Shown here: piece after piece, positions 42,701 to 51,538 of the stretch
Layout: the number at the start of each line of letters is the position of its first letter
Position numbering within the stretch: the stretch's first letter is position 1
Assembly: GCA_013397845.1 (NCBI GenBank)
Contig: VZTG01003262.1
Location: forward strand, 386,862-450,861
Source: Melanocharis versteri
Taxonomy: Eukaryota; Chordata; Aves; Passeriformes; Melanocharitidae
Length of the DNA stretch: 64,000 bases
Reading direction: 5' to 3'
Position numbers and translations under genes: made by a program
The notes under the pieces: model-generated
Database searches by the model: none
What the model was told of the DNA's origin: nothing
Seen by the model: the letters and a program-made list of their open reading frames with translations, nothing else

Positions 42701-43448
42701 ACAAAAGCCTTCTCTTGGCTGACTTGCTACTCCCAGGCACAGTTTTAAAGGCCCACATGCCTAAGACTTCCTTATAAACATATGAAACTTTGGGACTTTG
42801 AAGAATTTTCTTTGCAATAATCACAACTGAGCTGGGGCAAATGTGAAAGAATCAATTAAGTCAAGACTGATGTCCAGAGTAAAATGCACAGAAAGCTCTC
42901 CACCTGTTTAGCCAGCAGATCTCAATATGATTTGCAGCTGTTGGTGTTACACTAGACTTGGAGAGTTTGCCAGTCTCTACTGGTAAGAAAGGAGAGAGCT
43001 TCTGTCATAAAAGATTCTTTGTCTTGATTTGGTTTTTAGCTACAGTTCCAGCTAAGGAAAAAAATGCCTAATGCTCAAACAGAATCCATCTGAGCTTAAA
43101 GAAGTAAGTTTAATTATTTGTATTAGATTAACAAATAATAAGACCATGTGAAAAAGTTATTTTCCTATTTTAGTACCTGAGAATGTAAATTGGCTGATAT
43201 GGGAGAAATCAAGAAAAAACAACTTTATCCACTGCAACAGTAGTAAAGTAATATTCATTCAAAATGCCCTAATCAGTATTAAATGAAGTACCCCGGCCCC
43301 TTATACTTACAGTTGCCATGCGAAATACTGATAGGCTCAGAATCTTCTGGGAAACCAGCCCCAGCAAAGTGTAGCAGTGTGAAATATAGCAGCAAGGCTT
43401 CTGACCTCATAGTAGTTCAGCTGTGAGGCTTCACTTCTTCACTTCACC
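3574..43448 (-). CDS. SEMA6A: SEMA6A gene (semaphorin-6A), extracellular part; 17 exons, 3' end outside window
   Basis: Semaphorin-6A is a class 6 transmembrane guidance protein. It signals through plexin-A2 and plexin-A4 in axon guidance, neuronal migration and vessel growth (family knowledge). Seventeen minus-strand exons join in one frame into about 631 residues: signal peptide (about 1-18), Sema domain (about 24-512), PSI domain (about 514-569) and a stalk to residue 631. All introns are GT-AG and phases match at every junction. SEMA6A is preferred over SEMA6B, C and D because the signal-peptide exon, the YPVFVGHKPGRNTTQ segment and the stalk exon ending SSHNHQDKK match SEMA6A as I know it. 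In the mammalian protein the transmembrane helix begins some 20 residues after this point, so the membrane and cytoplasmic exons should lie just outside the window. No frame break is seen, so the gene appears functional. Confidence 0.96.
3739..10795 (-). other. SEMA6A intron 16
   Basis: About 7 kb of AT-rich intron. It holds one palindromic repeat-like element (8261-8355). Scattered short open frames on both strands show no domain motif, and I see no further exon. Confidence 0.75.
8261..8355. repeat. Short palindromic element (MITE-like)
   Basis: The left end GGCTTGGTTCTCCTTTCATT and the reverse complement of the right end, GGCCTTATTCTCTTCATTTA, match at most positions. This gives imperfect terminal inverted repeats of about 27 bases around a 40-base middle. 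It resembles old palindromic amniote repeats carrying a GTGTAAATGAGAGGAGAATC-type end. Confidence 0.5.
10796..10816 (-). CDS. SEMA6A: SEMA6A exon 16: 21-base microexon
   Basis: A 21-base microexon flanked by TTTGTCTTTCAG and GTAAGG. Joined to its neighbours it encodes NSFVALN and the first base of a Gly codon, matching the NSFVALNG segment known in mammalian SEMA6A just after the PSI domain. Being a multiple of three with identical phase at each end, it can be included or skipped without changing the frame. It was found by searching for the protein segment expected between exons 15 and 17. Both splice sites and the frame agree. Confidence 0.92.
10817..14564 (-). other. SEMA6A introns 14 and 15
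   Basis: Intron 15 (10817-12592) and intron 14 (12652-14564), separated by exon 15. No repeat family or additional exon was recognised. The short frames around 12940-13660 carry no known motif. Confidence 0.7.
12593..12651 (-). CDS. SEMA6A: SEMA6A exon 15: end of PSI domain
   Basis: 59 bases, residues 550-569 plus one base, too short to appear as an open frame of its own. It encodes (K)LSFEQDIERGNTDGLGDCQ, closely matching the LTFEQDIERGNTDGLGDCH segment of mammalian SEMA6A that carries the last PSI-region cysteine. The acceptor is ATTATTTAG and the donor GTAAGC. Phases fit exon 14 (AA + A) and exon 16 (A + AT). Confidence 0.94.
14565..14645 (-). CDS. SEMA6A: SEMA6A exon 14: PSI domain core
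   Basis: 81 bases, residues 523-549 plus two bases. It encodes (K)ACIASRDPYCGWVKESGAC then TQLVLGS. CIASRDPYCGW is the diagnostic PSI (plexin-semaphorin-integrin) motif, which packs under the Sema propeller. The acceptor is CTCTTCTCTCCCCAG and the donor GTGAGT. Only 88 bases of intron separate it from exon 13, the shortest intron here. Confidence 0.97.
14734..14874 (-). CDS. SEMA6A: SEMA6A exon 13: end of Sema domain, start of PSI
   Basis: 141 bases, residues 476-522 plus two bases. It encodes CSYDGMEDKRITGMQLDKPS, then SALYVAFSTCVIKVPLGR and CERHGKCK. The S.LYVAFSTCVIKVPLGRC stretch closes the propeller and leads into the cysteine-rich PSI domain. The exon is GC- and CpG-rich compared with its introns. 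The acceptor is TATCCAAATCAG and the donor GTACGT. Confidence 0.97.
15587..15763 (-). CDS. SEMA6A: SEMA6A exon 12: Sema domain
   Basis: 177 bases, residues 417-475 plus two bases. It encodes RYRLTKIAVDSAAGPYQNYT, then VVFLGSEKGIILKFLAR and TGNTGFLNDSLFLEEINVYN. It contains the conserved VVFLGSEKG.ILKFL strand and sequons NYT and NDS. The acceptor is CTGTTATTTTAG. The donor is the repetitive GTGTGT, chosen because only this position restores the Lys-Cys-Ser-Tyr-Asp frame with exon 13. Confidence 0.95.
17173..17328 (-). CDS. SEMA6A: SEMA6A exon 11: Sema domain
   Basis: 156 bases, residues 365-416 plus two bases. It reads (R)PGCCAGSTSLEKYVTSSEF, then PDDTLNFIKTHPLMDEAVPS and IVNRPWFLRTMV. FIKTHPLMDEAVP is a strongly conserved Sema segment. 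The acceptor (TGTTTTATATAG) has an imperfect pyrimidine tract and the donor is GTGCGT, so both splice sites are weaker than those of most exons in this gene. Confidence 0.96.
19433..19950 (-). mobile_element. CR1 LINE 3' fragment
   Basis: On the plus strand this begins CATAGAATCATAGAAT followed by the GAGCTGGAACCGACCCACAA block, the reverse complement of a CR1 3' end. It ends near GTGGTGCTCAACACTGCAGA. The element therefore lies in the same orientation as SEMA6A, inside intron 10. Confidence 0.92.
20626..20757 (-). CDS. SEMA6A: SEMA6A exon 10: Sema domain
   Basis: 132 bases, residues 321-364 plus two bases. It encodes SIPGSAVCAYDMLDIANVFT, then GRFKEQKSPDSTWTPVPDER and VPKP. The G.AVCAYDM and GRFKEQ..P.S.W.PVP..RVP.PRPG series is a class 6 semaphorin signature. 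The acceptor is GTCACTTTGCAG and the donor GTATGT. Minus-strand CR1 copies sit in both neighbouring introns. Confidence 0.97.
22867..23056. repeat. 94/95-base direct duplication flanking an N
   Basis: Positions 22867-22960 and 22962-23056 are nearly identical, both starting CTCCTTTGGATGCTCTCTAA and ending CCAGAGCAGAG. They are separated by a single N at 22961. The second copy has one extra base in its C-run region. Confidence 0.95.
23044..23083. repeat. GCAGA tandem repeat
   Basis: About seven units of the pentanucleotide GAGCA (equivalently GCAGA) immediately after the second copy of the duplication, inside the CR1 fragment. Confidence 0.9.
24404..24621 (-). CDS. SEMA6A: SEMA6A exon 9: Sema domain
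   Basis: 218 bases, the longest coding exon here, residues 249-320 plus two bases. It runs from [20 protein letters not shown] through [20 protein letters not shown] and SHFYFNILQSVTDVI to ATFSTPYN. It holds conserved semaphorin motifs ([25 protein letters not shown]) and an NCS glycosylation sequon. The acceptor is CTGTTTCTTCCAG and the donor GTAATA. Confidence 0.97.
25526..25614 (-). CDS. SEMA6A: SEMA6A exon 8: Sema domain
   Basis: 89 bases, residues 219-248. It encodes EPYFVQAVDYGNYIYFFFRE then IAVEYNSMGK, the conserved semaphorin YFFFRE motif. The acceptor is TTTTTTTCTAG and the donor GTAAGG. The next junction is phase 0. Confidence 0.97.
26672..26791 (-). CDS. SEMA6A: SEMA6A exon 7: Sema domain
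   Basis: 120 bases, residues 179-218 plus one base. It contains EGKLYSATVTDFLAIDAVIY and SLGDSPTLRTVKHDSKWLK. The acceptor follows a CCTTCCTTTCCTTCCCAG tract and the donor is GTAGAT. The first codon, joined across the junction, gives Glu where the mammalian protein has Asp, a conservative change. Confidence 0.96.
27820..28170 (+). mobile_element. CR1 LINE 3' fragment
   Basis: Plus-strand CR1 tail. Recognisable blocks: GAGAGGATGGTGCTGGACTC, a GTGGTGCCCTGCGACAGGAC block, GGCAGAGCACTGGAACAGGC, and the end CCCTTCCAGCCCTAGAAACT followed by CTGTGAGTCTGTGAAT. It is antisense to SEMA6A, in intron 6. Confidence 0.92.
30120..30210 (-). CDS. SEMA6A: SEMA6A exon 6: Sema domain
   Basis: 91 bases, residues 149-178 plus one base. 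It encodes MDTLEYLEEEFSGMARCPYD followed by AKHANVALFA. The GxARCPYDP-like motif is a semaphorin hallmark, and 'SGMARCPYDAKHANVALF' is typical of class 6. The acceptor is GATTTTTCAG and the donor GTAAAA. Confidence 0.96.
32966..33067 (-). CDS. SEMA6A: SEMA6A exon 5: Sema domain
   Basis: 102 bases, 34 codons (residues 115-148), phase 0 at both ends. It begins DECHNFIKVLLKRNEDTLFI and continues CGTNAFNPSCRNYK. This is the highly conserved semaphorin blade-1/2 segment with three cysteines (DECHN, CGTNAF, PSCRNY). The acceptor is TTTTTCTTCAG and the donor GTATGT. Confidence 0.97.
33914..33976 (-). CDS. SEMA6A: SEMA6A exon 4: Sema domain
   Basis: 63 bases, exactly 21 codons (residues 94-114), phase 0 at both ends. 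It encodes KLTWKSRQADVDTCRMKGK followed by HK, containing the conserved Cys of the first Sema disulfide region. The acceptor is TTCTTGTAG and the donor GTAGGC. Because the exon is a whole number of codons, skipping it would keep the frame, although it would remove core propeller sequence. Confidence 0.94.
35467..35527 (-). CDS. SEMA6A: SEMA6A exon 3: Sema domain
   Basis: 61 bases, residues 73-93, reading RDHIYTVDMDTSHTEEIYFSK. The acceptor follows a CCTTTGTTTACAG tract and the donor is a perfect GTAAGT. Residue 91 is Phe (codon TTT), where I recall Cys in the mammalian protein. The flanking introns are long, and the TTTTC microsatellite lies about 470 bases upstream in transcript order. Confidence 0.93.
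35990..36159. repeat. (TTTTC)n microsatellite
   Basis: Roughly 165 bases of TTTTC repeats, nearly uninterrupted from about 36025 to 36145, in intron 2 about 470 bases upstream of exon 3 in transcript order. The strand used by SEMA6A carries it as GAAAA repeats. Confidence 0.98.
40031..40076. repeat. 23-base tandem duplication
   Basis: Two copies, 40031-40053 and 40054-40076, both containing ACCCACC(T/C)TTGCTAATCTGG. They differ at two positions. Confidence 0.9.
40810..40927 (-). CDS. SEMA6A: SEMA6A exon 2: start of Sema domain
   Basis: 118 bases, residues 34-73. It encodes the segment containing YPVFVGHKPGRNTTQ and ends in LYVAAR, the first beta strands of the Sema propeller. Two N-glycosylation sequons are visible, NTT and NRT. 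The acceptor follows a TTCCTTCCTACAG tract and the donor is GTCAGT. The phase fits the single T left by exon 1 (completing Tyr34) and leaves AG for Arg73. Confidence 0.95.
43311..43448 (-). CDS. SEMA6A: SEMA6A exon 1: 5'UTR end, start codon, signal peptide
   Basis: The coding part is 43311-43410 (residues 1-33 plus one base). It starts MRSEALLLYFTLLHFAGAG, a basic residue then a hydrophobic core typical of a secretory signal peptide, followed by acidic FPEDSEP of the mature N-terminus. The ATG at 43410-43408 has A at -3, and an in-frame TGA lies only two codons upstream (43419-43417), which fixes the start. The 5' edge is an AG acceptor after a TGTCTTCCAC tract, giving a 38-base 5'UTR segment in this exon. 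At least one further non-coding exon must therefore lie upstream. The donor is a perfect GTAAGT at 43310. Confidence 0.95.
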
Positions 43449-46400
43449 CTGTGGAAGACAAACAAGAGTTTAGGCACCTTCTGTTGAATCAGAGCTTTAA
43501 AGAGTCTGTGGGAAGTAGTGGCAGCTTTTCTCCTCAAGCCTCTCACTGTACCTGAGGAGGCATGCTGTGTTTCTAAGCAGAAACTGCCCTGCAAAGCCAG
43601 TTATTCTTCAGCCCATGCCCCAGCAGGGCCACATCTTGCTTGAGGATAGATTTAAGGACCTGTGTGTTACAAAACATTTTCTGCCTCTGCTGCTTATATG
43701 CAATAAAGATGCTTCATCTCCTGCACTGATTGACAGCTGACAAGAGTTTTCCAAGCAATATTTTATTTTCCCCTTCTTTGGTTTACATAATTAGATGATG
43801 GGATGATGACACACACCATAAATAAAAAAAAACCCACACTACATTACTCTGGTTAAAAAGAGATTAAGAGTTATACTACAGGACTGATTCATACCCTGCA
43901 GAGTTGTGAATCAAGTGAAGAAACACTGAGAGAGCTTGATGGAGCATTCAGAACATGTCATTGGGTTTTACCATAAAAATATGTACCCATAAATTTAGGT
44001 GTCGTAAAACCAATACTCCATCTTGTGATAAAATAAGGAAGAAAAGAACTGTCTAAATCCAGCATTTTTTTCCTCGTGTTCCACTGATGCATTCATTAAT
44101 TCATTCATTCAGATTTCATGTACAAAAATATCCCTAAATCTTTAAGATAAAAGGAACCACCGGGGCCTTTGAATACAGTGAAAGAAAACAGTACATAATA
44201 CAGTAAATACTTCATAATTCCTAGGCAAATTTCACAGACATTGATCTGTAGGGGAAATCAGTGCAAAATTGGGGTTCTTTTCATCTCTTCCAGAGTTTCA
44301 AACCTTTGATGCTGCCTGCCAAAGACTCCTTTTGAACAAAGCTATTTTACAGTGGTCTGTCAGTCATTCAAGATTTATGGGCAGAACGTCAAACTTCATA
44401 ACCTACATAGTCTTTGAAACTTAATTTGGCAAACAAAGTGCTAACTTGCCCTTCTGCAGCACTATTTAATATTAGATACCTGTGTCTCCTTTCTTGATGC
44501 CAAAAAGAGCATTAGCAAGTCTTAAATGTTGGATTCCTCATTTTTAACCAATTGAAAAATGTCACAATAATTAATTTGCTTCATCAGATATTTGCTTTCA
44601 AATACAATTTCAGTTGCTATAAATGGTTTGGAGCGGGGGATCTGTTGCAGGGTGATAGAGTCCATAAGGACTACTGATTTATTACACTCTCTGTGTTAGT
44701 CTATTACTATTTCAACACACAAATTGGAAATTTGGCTGATTCTCTATTACTCTTAACAAAATAACTGAGAGACCAAGTTAGATCAAGACTAGGAAAAAAA
44801 TAAAACATAATGTAAGGCAATGACTGACACCTTAACTGAACAAAGTTTCAGATAGATGACGAAGGATAAAAATAGCAAGGATAAAAGCAATAAAATGCAG
44901 ACACTGTCTGCCTATTATCCCTTATAGAAGAATGCATACTAAAAGATGGTACATGCAAGTCCCAAGAGAAGTATTTCCATCTAGCACTGGTTAGGCCAAT
45001 AGCTCTGTATGACTACCGACACAGCTACGTCTGCCTGCAGACTCTTTCCTTATGCATTTCCTCCATTTGTCTCTTTAGCCACCTCTTACGTTTTCTCTCT
45101 GGGGTAGGACCAGTTTCTCTCTATTTGTTGTCATTTGGGGCCCTTTGGAATGCCCAATGAAGAAATAAGCAGCAGAAGTACATAGCATGCTTGGAAAAAC
45201 AATTTCCCTCAAGAGGTTTTAATTAAAAGCAAGATATACACATTAAAGGGGCTAATTCCTTTATCTCTATGCAATTTTTCAAAATGTCACTTTGCTGGTT
45301 TAAAAATTTTGCCCTTGTAAGTACACTGCAAAATGACAAAACAAAATGCCTTACTGCACAAATTGATTGAAATTATTTTCTCCTTGAAATTGCTACAATC
45401 TAATGTACAAATCTTTTCTGAAATGTACATGATGAACAACAGTTTAACGGGAAGAACTTAGGAAGCAATCCAATTCTTCCACTTAAACTGTATTCATCTA
45501 CAGTATCAGTCTCCAGGCTAACAATCAAAACCACTTGGCTCACAGTGAGACTCTGGAGCATAAGAATAGCTGCTTTCTGTTACTCTCTATCAGCACAAAA
45601 TCCACTGTGTAACAACGTGTATGCTGGGAGGAAAGCATCACAGTACCGCAGACACAGCTCTGCCACTCCCCTTTAGAGCCCGAAAAACTTTTCCCATGGG
45701 TGATTCTGCACCATCAGTCTCTGCTTCTCATTCAGACGTGTGCACCGCTCCGTGTAAATCTGTATGGGAGACAGCTTCCAGGAAAATGAACAATGCCCAG
45801 CACGCTTACTTTGTGATTTCATGTGCATGCTATTGGGCCAGTTCTGCATGCTTTTACCTGGGGAAAAAAAATGAACTGGCAAACGAACTGACATAGATTG
45901 GTAGGTTTATAAGCATATGAAATTCTCTCTCCTTCTTAAGGGGATTCCTTTGGGGAAGAAAAGAGAGAGAAGAGAGGAAAAAAGCGCATAATTCTCTGTT
46001 GCTCTGGTGCCAACGTAGTCGTTCAAATTCACAAAACATGTATGCAAAATACCTGCTTTGACATGTCAACGATGCAAGTGGACTACAAGTGTATCAGTGT
46101 CTGTGCCAATAAATTAACACTGAGGAGGACTAAGTTGCATCCAAAGGCAGCTTTTTATTCAGAGGTAATTACTCAAACATATTGTCACTTTTGCAGTTCG
46201 TACAATAGCGGAAAGAGTCATACTGTTTCAGTGGAATTTCAGAAAAGTGCTGATTCAAGAAGGTCACACTTATTTTTAGTACAATTTTCACTCTGGTTGG
46301 GCCCCTGGGAGTCATGCAAATGTTCTCACTTGCAACTGTGCTGGAACTCCTTTCTAATCAAAAGTGCTTGTGAACACACTGTCTGATGAAGATGAGTAGT

Positions 46401-47116
46401 TAGTGATGCCAAGTGAGTACAGGCACTGTCTCAAAATAAAAGTTTTGCAAACATCAGTGAAGAGCTCTCCATCTTTCATGGAGAGTTCTGAACTGCAATC
46501 CAATCTGGCCTACACTAAGACATACTGGTTAAGAGAAAACTGGGTCTGAGAACTCCAATTCTCCTGATTCAAAACATTGTTACTCTTGTTGAAGGAAGCT
46601 ACTGGTGACAAGAAGAGTGAGTTTTGACAGCCTTTTATTATCATCATGCATGCTATTAAAATACAGCCCTGCAAATATTTAATAGTATGTTTTATTATCT
46701 ATGTCTAACCCAGTGACTTGTAGCCATTGAATTGGCAGAGTAGATTAGATTTCTTCCAAGCTTCAAAAAAGCCACAAATAATCTGCTTTTCACATTCCTA
46801 AACCAAGGCAAATATGAATTTTCTGGAACATACATTGGTGCTCTGATTCTTCTTTCGGAAGCTGATGTTTCAAATACCTAATGTAAGACATCTCGTTCTG
46901 GCCACTTCTGTGTTCCCTCCTTTTTGTCATATTATAATTAAGTATAAACAAACCACATGATCTCTTAATGTATATAGAAATCAAAGTTTTGCCTTCTGAG
47001 ATGGAATAGGTTTCTCTGTTTGTACACGTCAGCCCAAAGATGAATCTCTTCTAAGTAGGCTGTTTGGATACTAGTACAATAGAGTTGCTATTACTATTAT
47101 TTTCACTTAGTCAAAG

Positions 47117-47145
47117 TATACATATACATATACATATACATATAA
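47117..47145. repeat. (CATATA)n microsatellite
   Basis: About five hexanucleotide units of CATATA, followed shortly by a second short ACATATATAC run. Confidence 0.9.
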
Positions 47146-50100
47146 CACCCACATATATACGCTTGACATAGCATCATTTACTTTTGTAAAATTCATGCTG
47201 TTGGCATGAAGGAGTTTCTGGAGCCAAGAAAATAATGATCATTTCAAAACATGGAGAAAAGCCTAATTTTACTGTGCCAAGTGCCTTCCAAAATGGGTAT
47301 CCATGGCTATTCAAGCCAACAAGAAGCCACCATGATGAGCTTTGCTTTTTGCTGTCTGATATTTTTAGCATTTACAACAGTCTGGGTGGAGATGCATACA
47401 GAATATCTGCTTGGCTAAGGAAAGAATTACGTGGTTCCTGCCATAATACCCTAGTAGACAGGTTATTTTATCTACAGCTTGTTTGTTCCAGAAAGGTTAC
47501 AGAAATCCAATGAAAAATCTAAATGGAAGAGCAAACTTCCTGGCAAACTCCATAGAAGTGTGAGGCCAGATTTGGTCCTGAGAACAAATTCAACAGCAGC
47601 AGCAATGACTGCAAAGGCACATCCTGAACAAAAGGGATGCTCTTCCATGTTAGAAAACCTCCCGTCTTGTTGCTTTGACCTCACTGTACATTCAGCTAAT
47701 CCCAGCGTAACTCCAAGAAAAACCAAAGTATGCAGCCATGTCAGAATTTTCCCATGGCACAGTAAGACTGCTCTGTAATGAATAGATCTTTTTATATTCA
47801 TTTATTACAAAACTTCTTTCTACCATGATGGGTTGTGCTCATACACAACAGCTGCACTTCGATCCACAAATTATTAAGCTTAATGCGAGAATCACCAGAC
47901 AAAATTCCATGGTCTGTGTTATGCATGAAGCAAGGCCAGAAAACCTACTGGCCCTAAAAACCTGTGACCGTCTTCAACAAACTCTTTCATTTCTACAAAT
48001 ATGTAGAAATAATTTATTCTTCAAAAAAACGGCTGAGCAAGAAGGAACAGCATTTAACCAAACACTGAGGAAACTAAAAAGTAAAGCCAGATGAATTTGA
48101 ACTATTTCATAAGGAAAAATGTACAACAGGGGAAGCAGCAGCCTACGTGAACTGGTCCTGGAAATACTCAGCAAATAGCCCTTAGAATCATAACCAGCCA
48201 AAGCAAAAGTACCATTAAAATGCAAGGAAGAAACTGATTTGAGTTTCGTAACAGAGGTTAGAAGATTGAAGATTCTTCTGTGGTAAGAGCTTTAAAAGCA
48301 CACAGGTGATTTAGGAGCCCAAGTCCTATGCCAGTGTCTGATCAAAAGAGACCCACAGAGCAAGATCTGCCTATAGATTAAAAGCTTGTATTGATTTACG
48401 CAGCACATGCCTTGCCGTGCTGAAGGCAGAGCACAGAAACCAGTTGCCCAACCTGCCTGCTGCTGCCTGCTATGGTACAGATTTGCCATGAGATGTTGGC
48501 AAGGATCCTTCAACTCCTTTGGCTAAGCCTTTGGAAATCTCTGAGTGGAAAACACTGTCACTGCTATTTACTCTTTTAAATTCACAGTTCCTAGAAAGTG
48601 AAAGGCAAGAATTCCGTGCAAGTCAGAGGAAGGAATTCGGAATAATGCAACAACAAAAACAAAAGAGAGGAATACAACCTGAAGGCTGCAGCTTCCAGAG
48701 AATGAGGAAAGTTAGGCTGGCACCAGCAGAGCTGTTCAGGAGAGCATCCTTTGTCTATGCCTGTCTGTGTGGTGTGTTAGCTGCTGCTCAGCCACCTCGC
48801 ATGGCTGCACCAGGCAGCAGAAGGGCTCGTGCAAAATGCCAGGCCTGAGTGGTGCCAGGGGGATCAGACAGATGTGAGTGAACAGAAGCTCAGCGGGTGC
48901 TTGGGAAGCTCAAGAGAGATGAGACACAAGTGGCTATCAGCAAGACACAGCGTGGAGTGCCAGACATTGTAACTGAATTGGCAATGGCAGGGCAGCGCCT
49001 GGGATGGACAGCTTTTTCACCCGTGCTGTCCTTTCTCTACCAATTGCTGCTCAGTCACCTGAATGGTGGTGCAGGTGGCTTCAGAAACTCAATGCCAGCT
49101 CCACGCCCATCATCACTACCAACTTCCAACATCTTTTCGTGACTGATGGTGCAGCCATCATTCATCTTTCCTCTCCTGTTCTGCTCCTGTTGACTCTACA
49201 GCTGGCCATACATTTCATGTGGCCAAAAAAGCACTCTTGCACTCCAGGCAGCTGGCCCTTATGCCAGAGAGACTGGTGCATGAACACATTGGGGTAATCA
49301 CCTGCACTCCTTCAGATCTCATGGTAACAAGGGGTTGCTCCTGAACGCTGGTGAGGGGAGAGAGGCAGTGCGTAAGGGAAGCCACACCTGTCTGGCAACA
49401 CTGGGGACCCTAAATTATGTGTATGAAGCACCACTCTCTCTCATTTGTGCATACCAAAAAGTTCTCCTTGACTATAAGAGGACTGCATGGGTGCCCTCTG
49501 CTACACATGCTTTACTAGCATTTTAATTGGATTCAGTACTGCTTACTCATGGCCCAGCTGCTGTGGGCGGCATGCCAGGCATGACGATCAGGCCCAAGGG
49601 AAAGACACCAATAAGAGTGATTTTGCCACATATAGTAAGCAACAGTACCTACCTTCATTAAAAAGAATTATACGAACTTCATTACTAGTTTAATGAAACA
49701 CAGATACAAGGGCCATGCAGATTTTCTCACAAAGACTTGCAGAAATGCATCTAAAATAAAATTTCGGCCCAAATACAAAGTATTTTCGTGCAAGCTTCAG
49801 GGGTGTTTGCTCATTTTGTTCAGGTTTATGCAAACCTGACACTCTCCCCTCATTTGCACCTTTACAAGGCCACACCTCACACAATAATGTCACCTGTATT
49901 ATGTGGCATCACTACCTCCTGCCTCAGTAAGCGATAAACTGAAAAGATCTGGACAACCCCCAGGCAGCAGTGATGAGCCTCAGCCTGTCGAACGGGAGTA
50001 GCAGGTGTCAAGTCAGTAGGCAAAACTCAGCATGCTTAATGCTGGCAACCTGTCCTGTCAAGATCCACATTGCTGCTCCCTCCAGTGCAGCGCAAAATGA

Positions 50101-50523
50101 AAATGTAAGGGACAAATGGAGGCCTAAATAGAAGAAACCCTCTGCTGACCTGAGTGAGACATCTCTGATGACTGCAGCGTTAATAGGATGCTGCTGTTCA
50201 GAGGGGAAACAGTCAGATGGAAGATGAACATCTCCCAGATGGAATTAGAAGAGTCTCAGGCCTATCGATTTTGGTTGTAACCTTTACTGTAAACAGTCCA
50301 CAGGGGCCTCATCAGCCACCTGTTCAGTGATATTTGCATTGAAATATAGAGCCAACGCAAATGAGAAAATGGCCACAGCTCCTTGCTAAAGCATCTGCTC
50401 TAGCAAGATGCATCTCTCTGTGCATCACCAGCAGCAGCACATGTTCAGGTTTTAAAGGAAGGGGTAATGCAGAGGCACTAGCTCTCTCACACAGCTCTGA
50501 AACAACAAACGCTCCATTTGTCA

Positions 50524-50545
50524 TGATGGTGGTGGTGGTGGTAGT
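50524..50545. repeat. (GGT)n short repeat
   Basis: Short trinucleotide run, ATGGTGGTGGTGGTGGTAGT. Confidence 0.85.
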
Positions 50546-51289
50546 GATATTATATCATGCAATATTTCACTTTCTAATAATTGCTCAGTTTTATACTGAA
50601 ATCAGGCTTGCCAAAACTGGGAGGAAAGCCATCTGTGCCTGGAGGATGACTGCCAGAAACATTTGCAGTTTTATTTTGGGGTTATAAACCTGCAGAATGG
50701 AACAAAGGCAATGCCTAAATAACTTCTTTCACTCAACACCCCTAATCATACAGAGCAATAGACCTAACTCTGGAACAGCTTGGTCAGTCATTACAAAGAT
50801 GTCTTTATTATTTTTAAAAGTCTCACTCATTTAAGAGATAAAAATAGCTCTATTGATTATTTGTGGGACTTCAGCAAAACTCTGTCAAGATTCTGAATTG
50901 ATTTGAGAGCTAAATGTAACAATCACTGCCTTTTGACAGGAGAAAACACCATCTCTAATATATACTTTGCTATTTCATCTCAGCATGCTTAATAGAAAAG
51001 AGATACACTACCAACAACACCATTACTCTCTCCAACACTCATTTTGCCAGGGAAATATCAGTGCCAGTCAACTGACCTTCTATTCCCTCACCTGATAGAT
51101 GGAATAAAATTTATGTAGCTGCATGTGACCCAAAGCTGTAGTGGGAGAAAAATGTGCCCTCCCTTTGTTGTTTTCTCCTTTTGGACAGCAAAAGTAAAAC
51201 ACCAAGTCTGGTATGTTTTCACTACAACATTTACGAATGTCACCCACTAAAAGTTAGACACGGCCCTGCAGGCATTGTCTCAGCTGCCA

Positions 51290-51538
51290 CGTGAACATTG
51301 CAAGGGCACGTAGAGATAGGACAAGGGGAAATGGCTTTGGACTGGGAGGGTGCTGAGGCACTGGAACATGTTGCCCAGAGAAACTGTGGAGGTTCCACTG
51401 CTGGAAGTGCTCAGTGTCACGTTGGATGATCCTTTGAGCAACCTGGTCTAGTAGAAGGTGTCCTTGCAAGGGTGCTGAAACTACATAATCCTTAAGTCCT
51501 CTTCCAACCTAAACAATTTCACAATTTTGTGATTTTAA
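51290..51538 (+). mobile_element. CR1 LINE 3' fragment
   Basis: Short plus-strand CR1 tail. It contains GGCACTGGAACATGTTGCCC, AGAGAAACTGTGGAGGTTCC and GATCCTTTGAGCAACCTGGT, and ends CACAATTTTGTGATTTT, the expected order for a CR1 3' end. Confidence 0.9.

Larger units (their letters stand above)
33068..43310 (-). other. SEMA6A introns 1-4 (numbered from the start-codon exon)
   Basis: Intron 4 (33068-33913), intron 3 (33977-35466), intron 2 (35528-40809) and intron 1 (40928-43310). Intron 2 holds the TTTTC microsatellite and a 23-base tandem duplication. The somewhat GC-richer stretch at about 39250-40080 has overlapping short frames without recognisable motifs. Confidence 0.7.

Noticed and set aside
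3574..43410. Alternative assignment to SEMA6D or another class 6 semaphorin
   Set aside because: The signal-peptide exon and the stalk exon ending SSHNHQDKK fit SEMA6A; the Sema domain alone would be less decisive.
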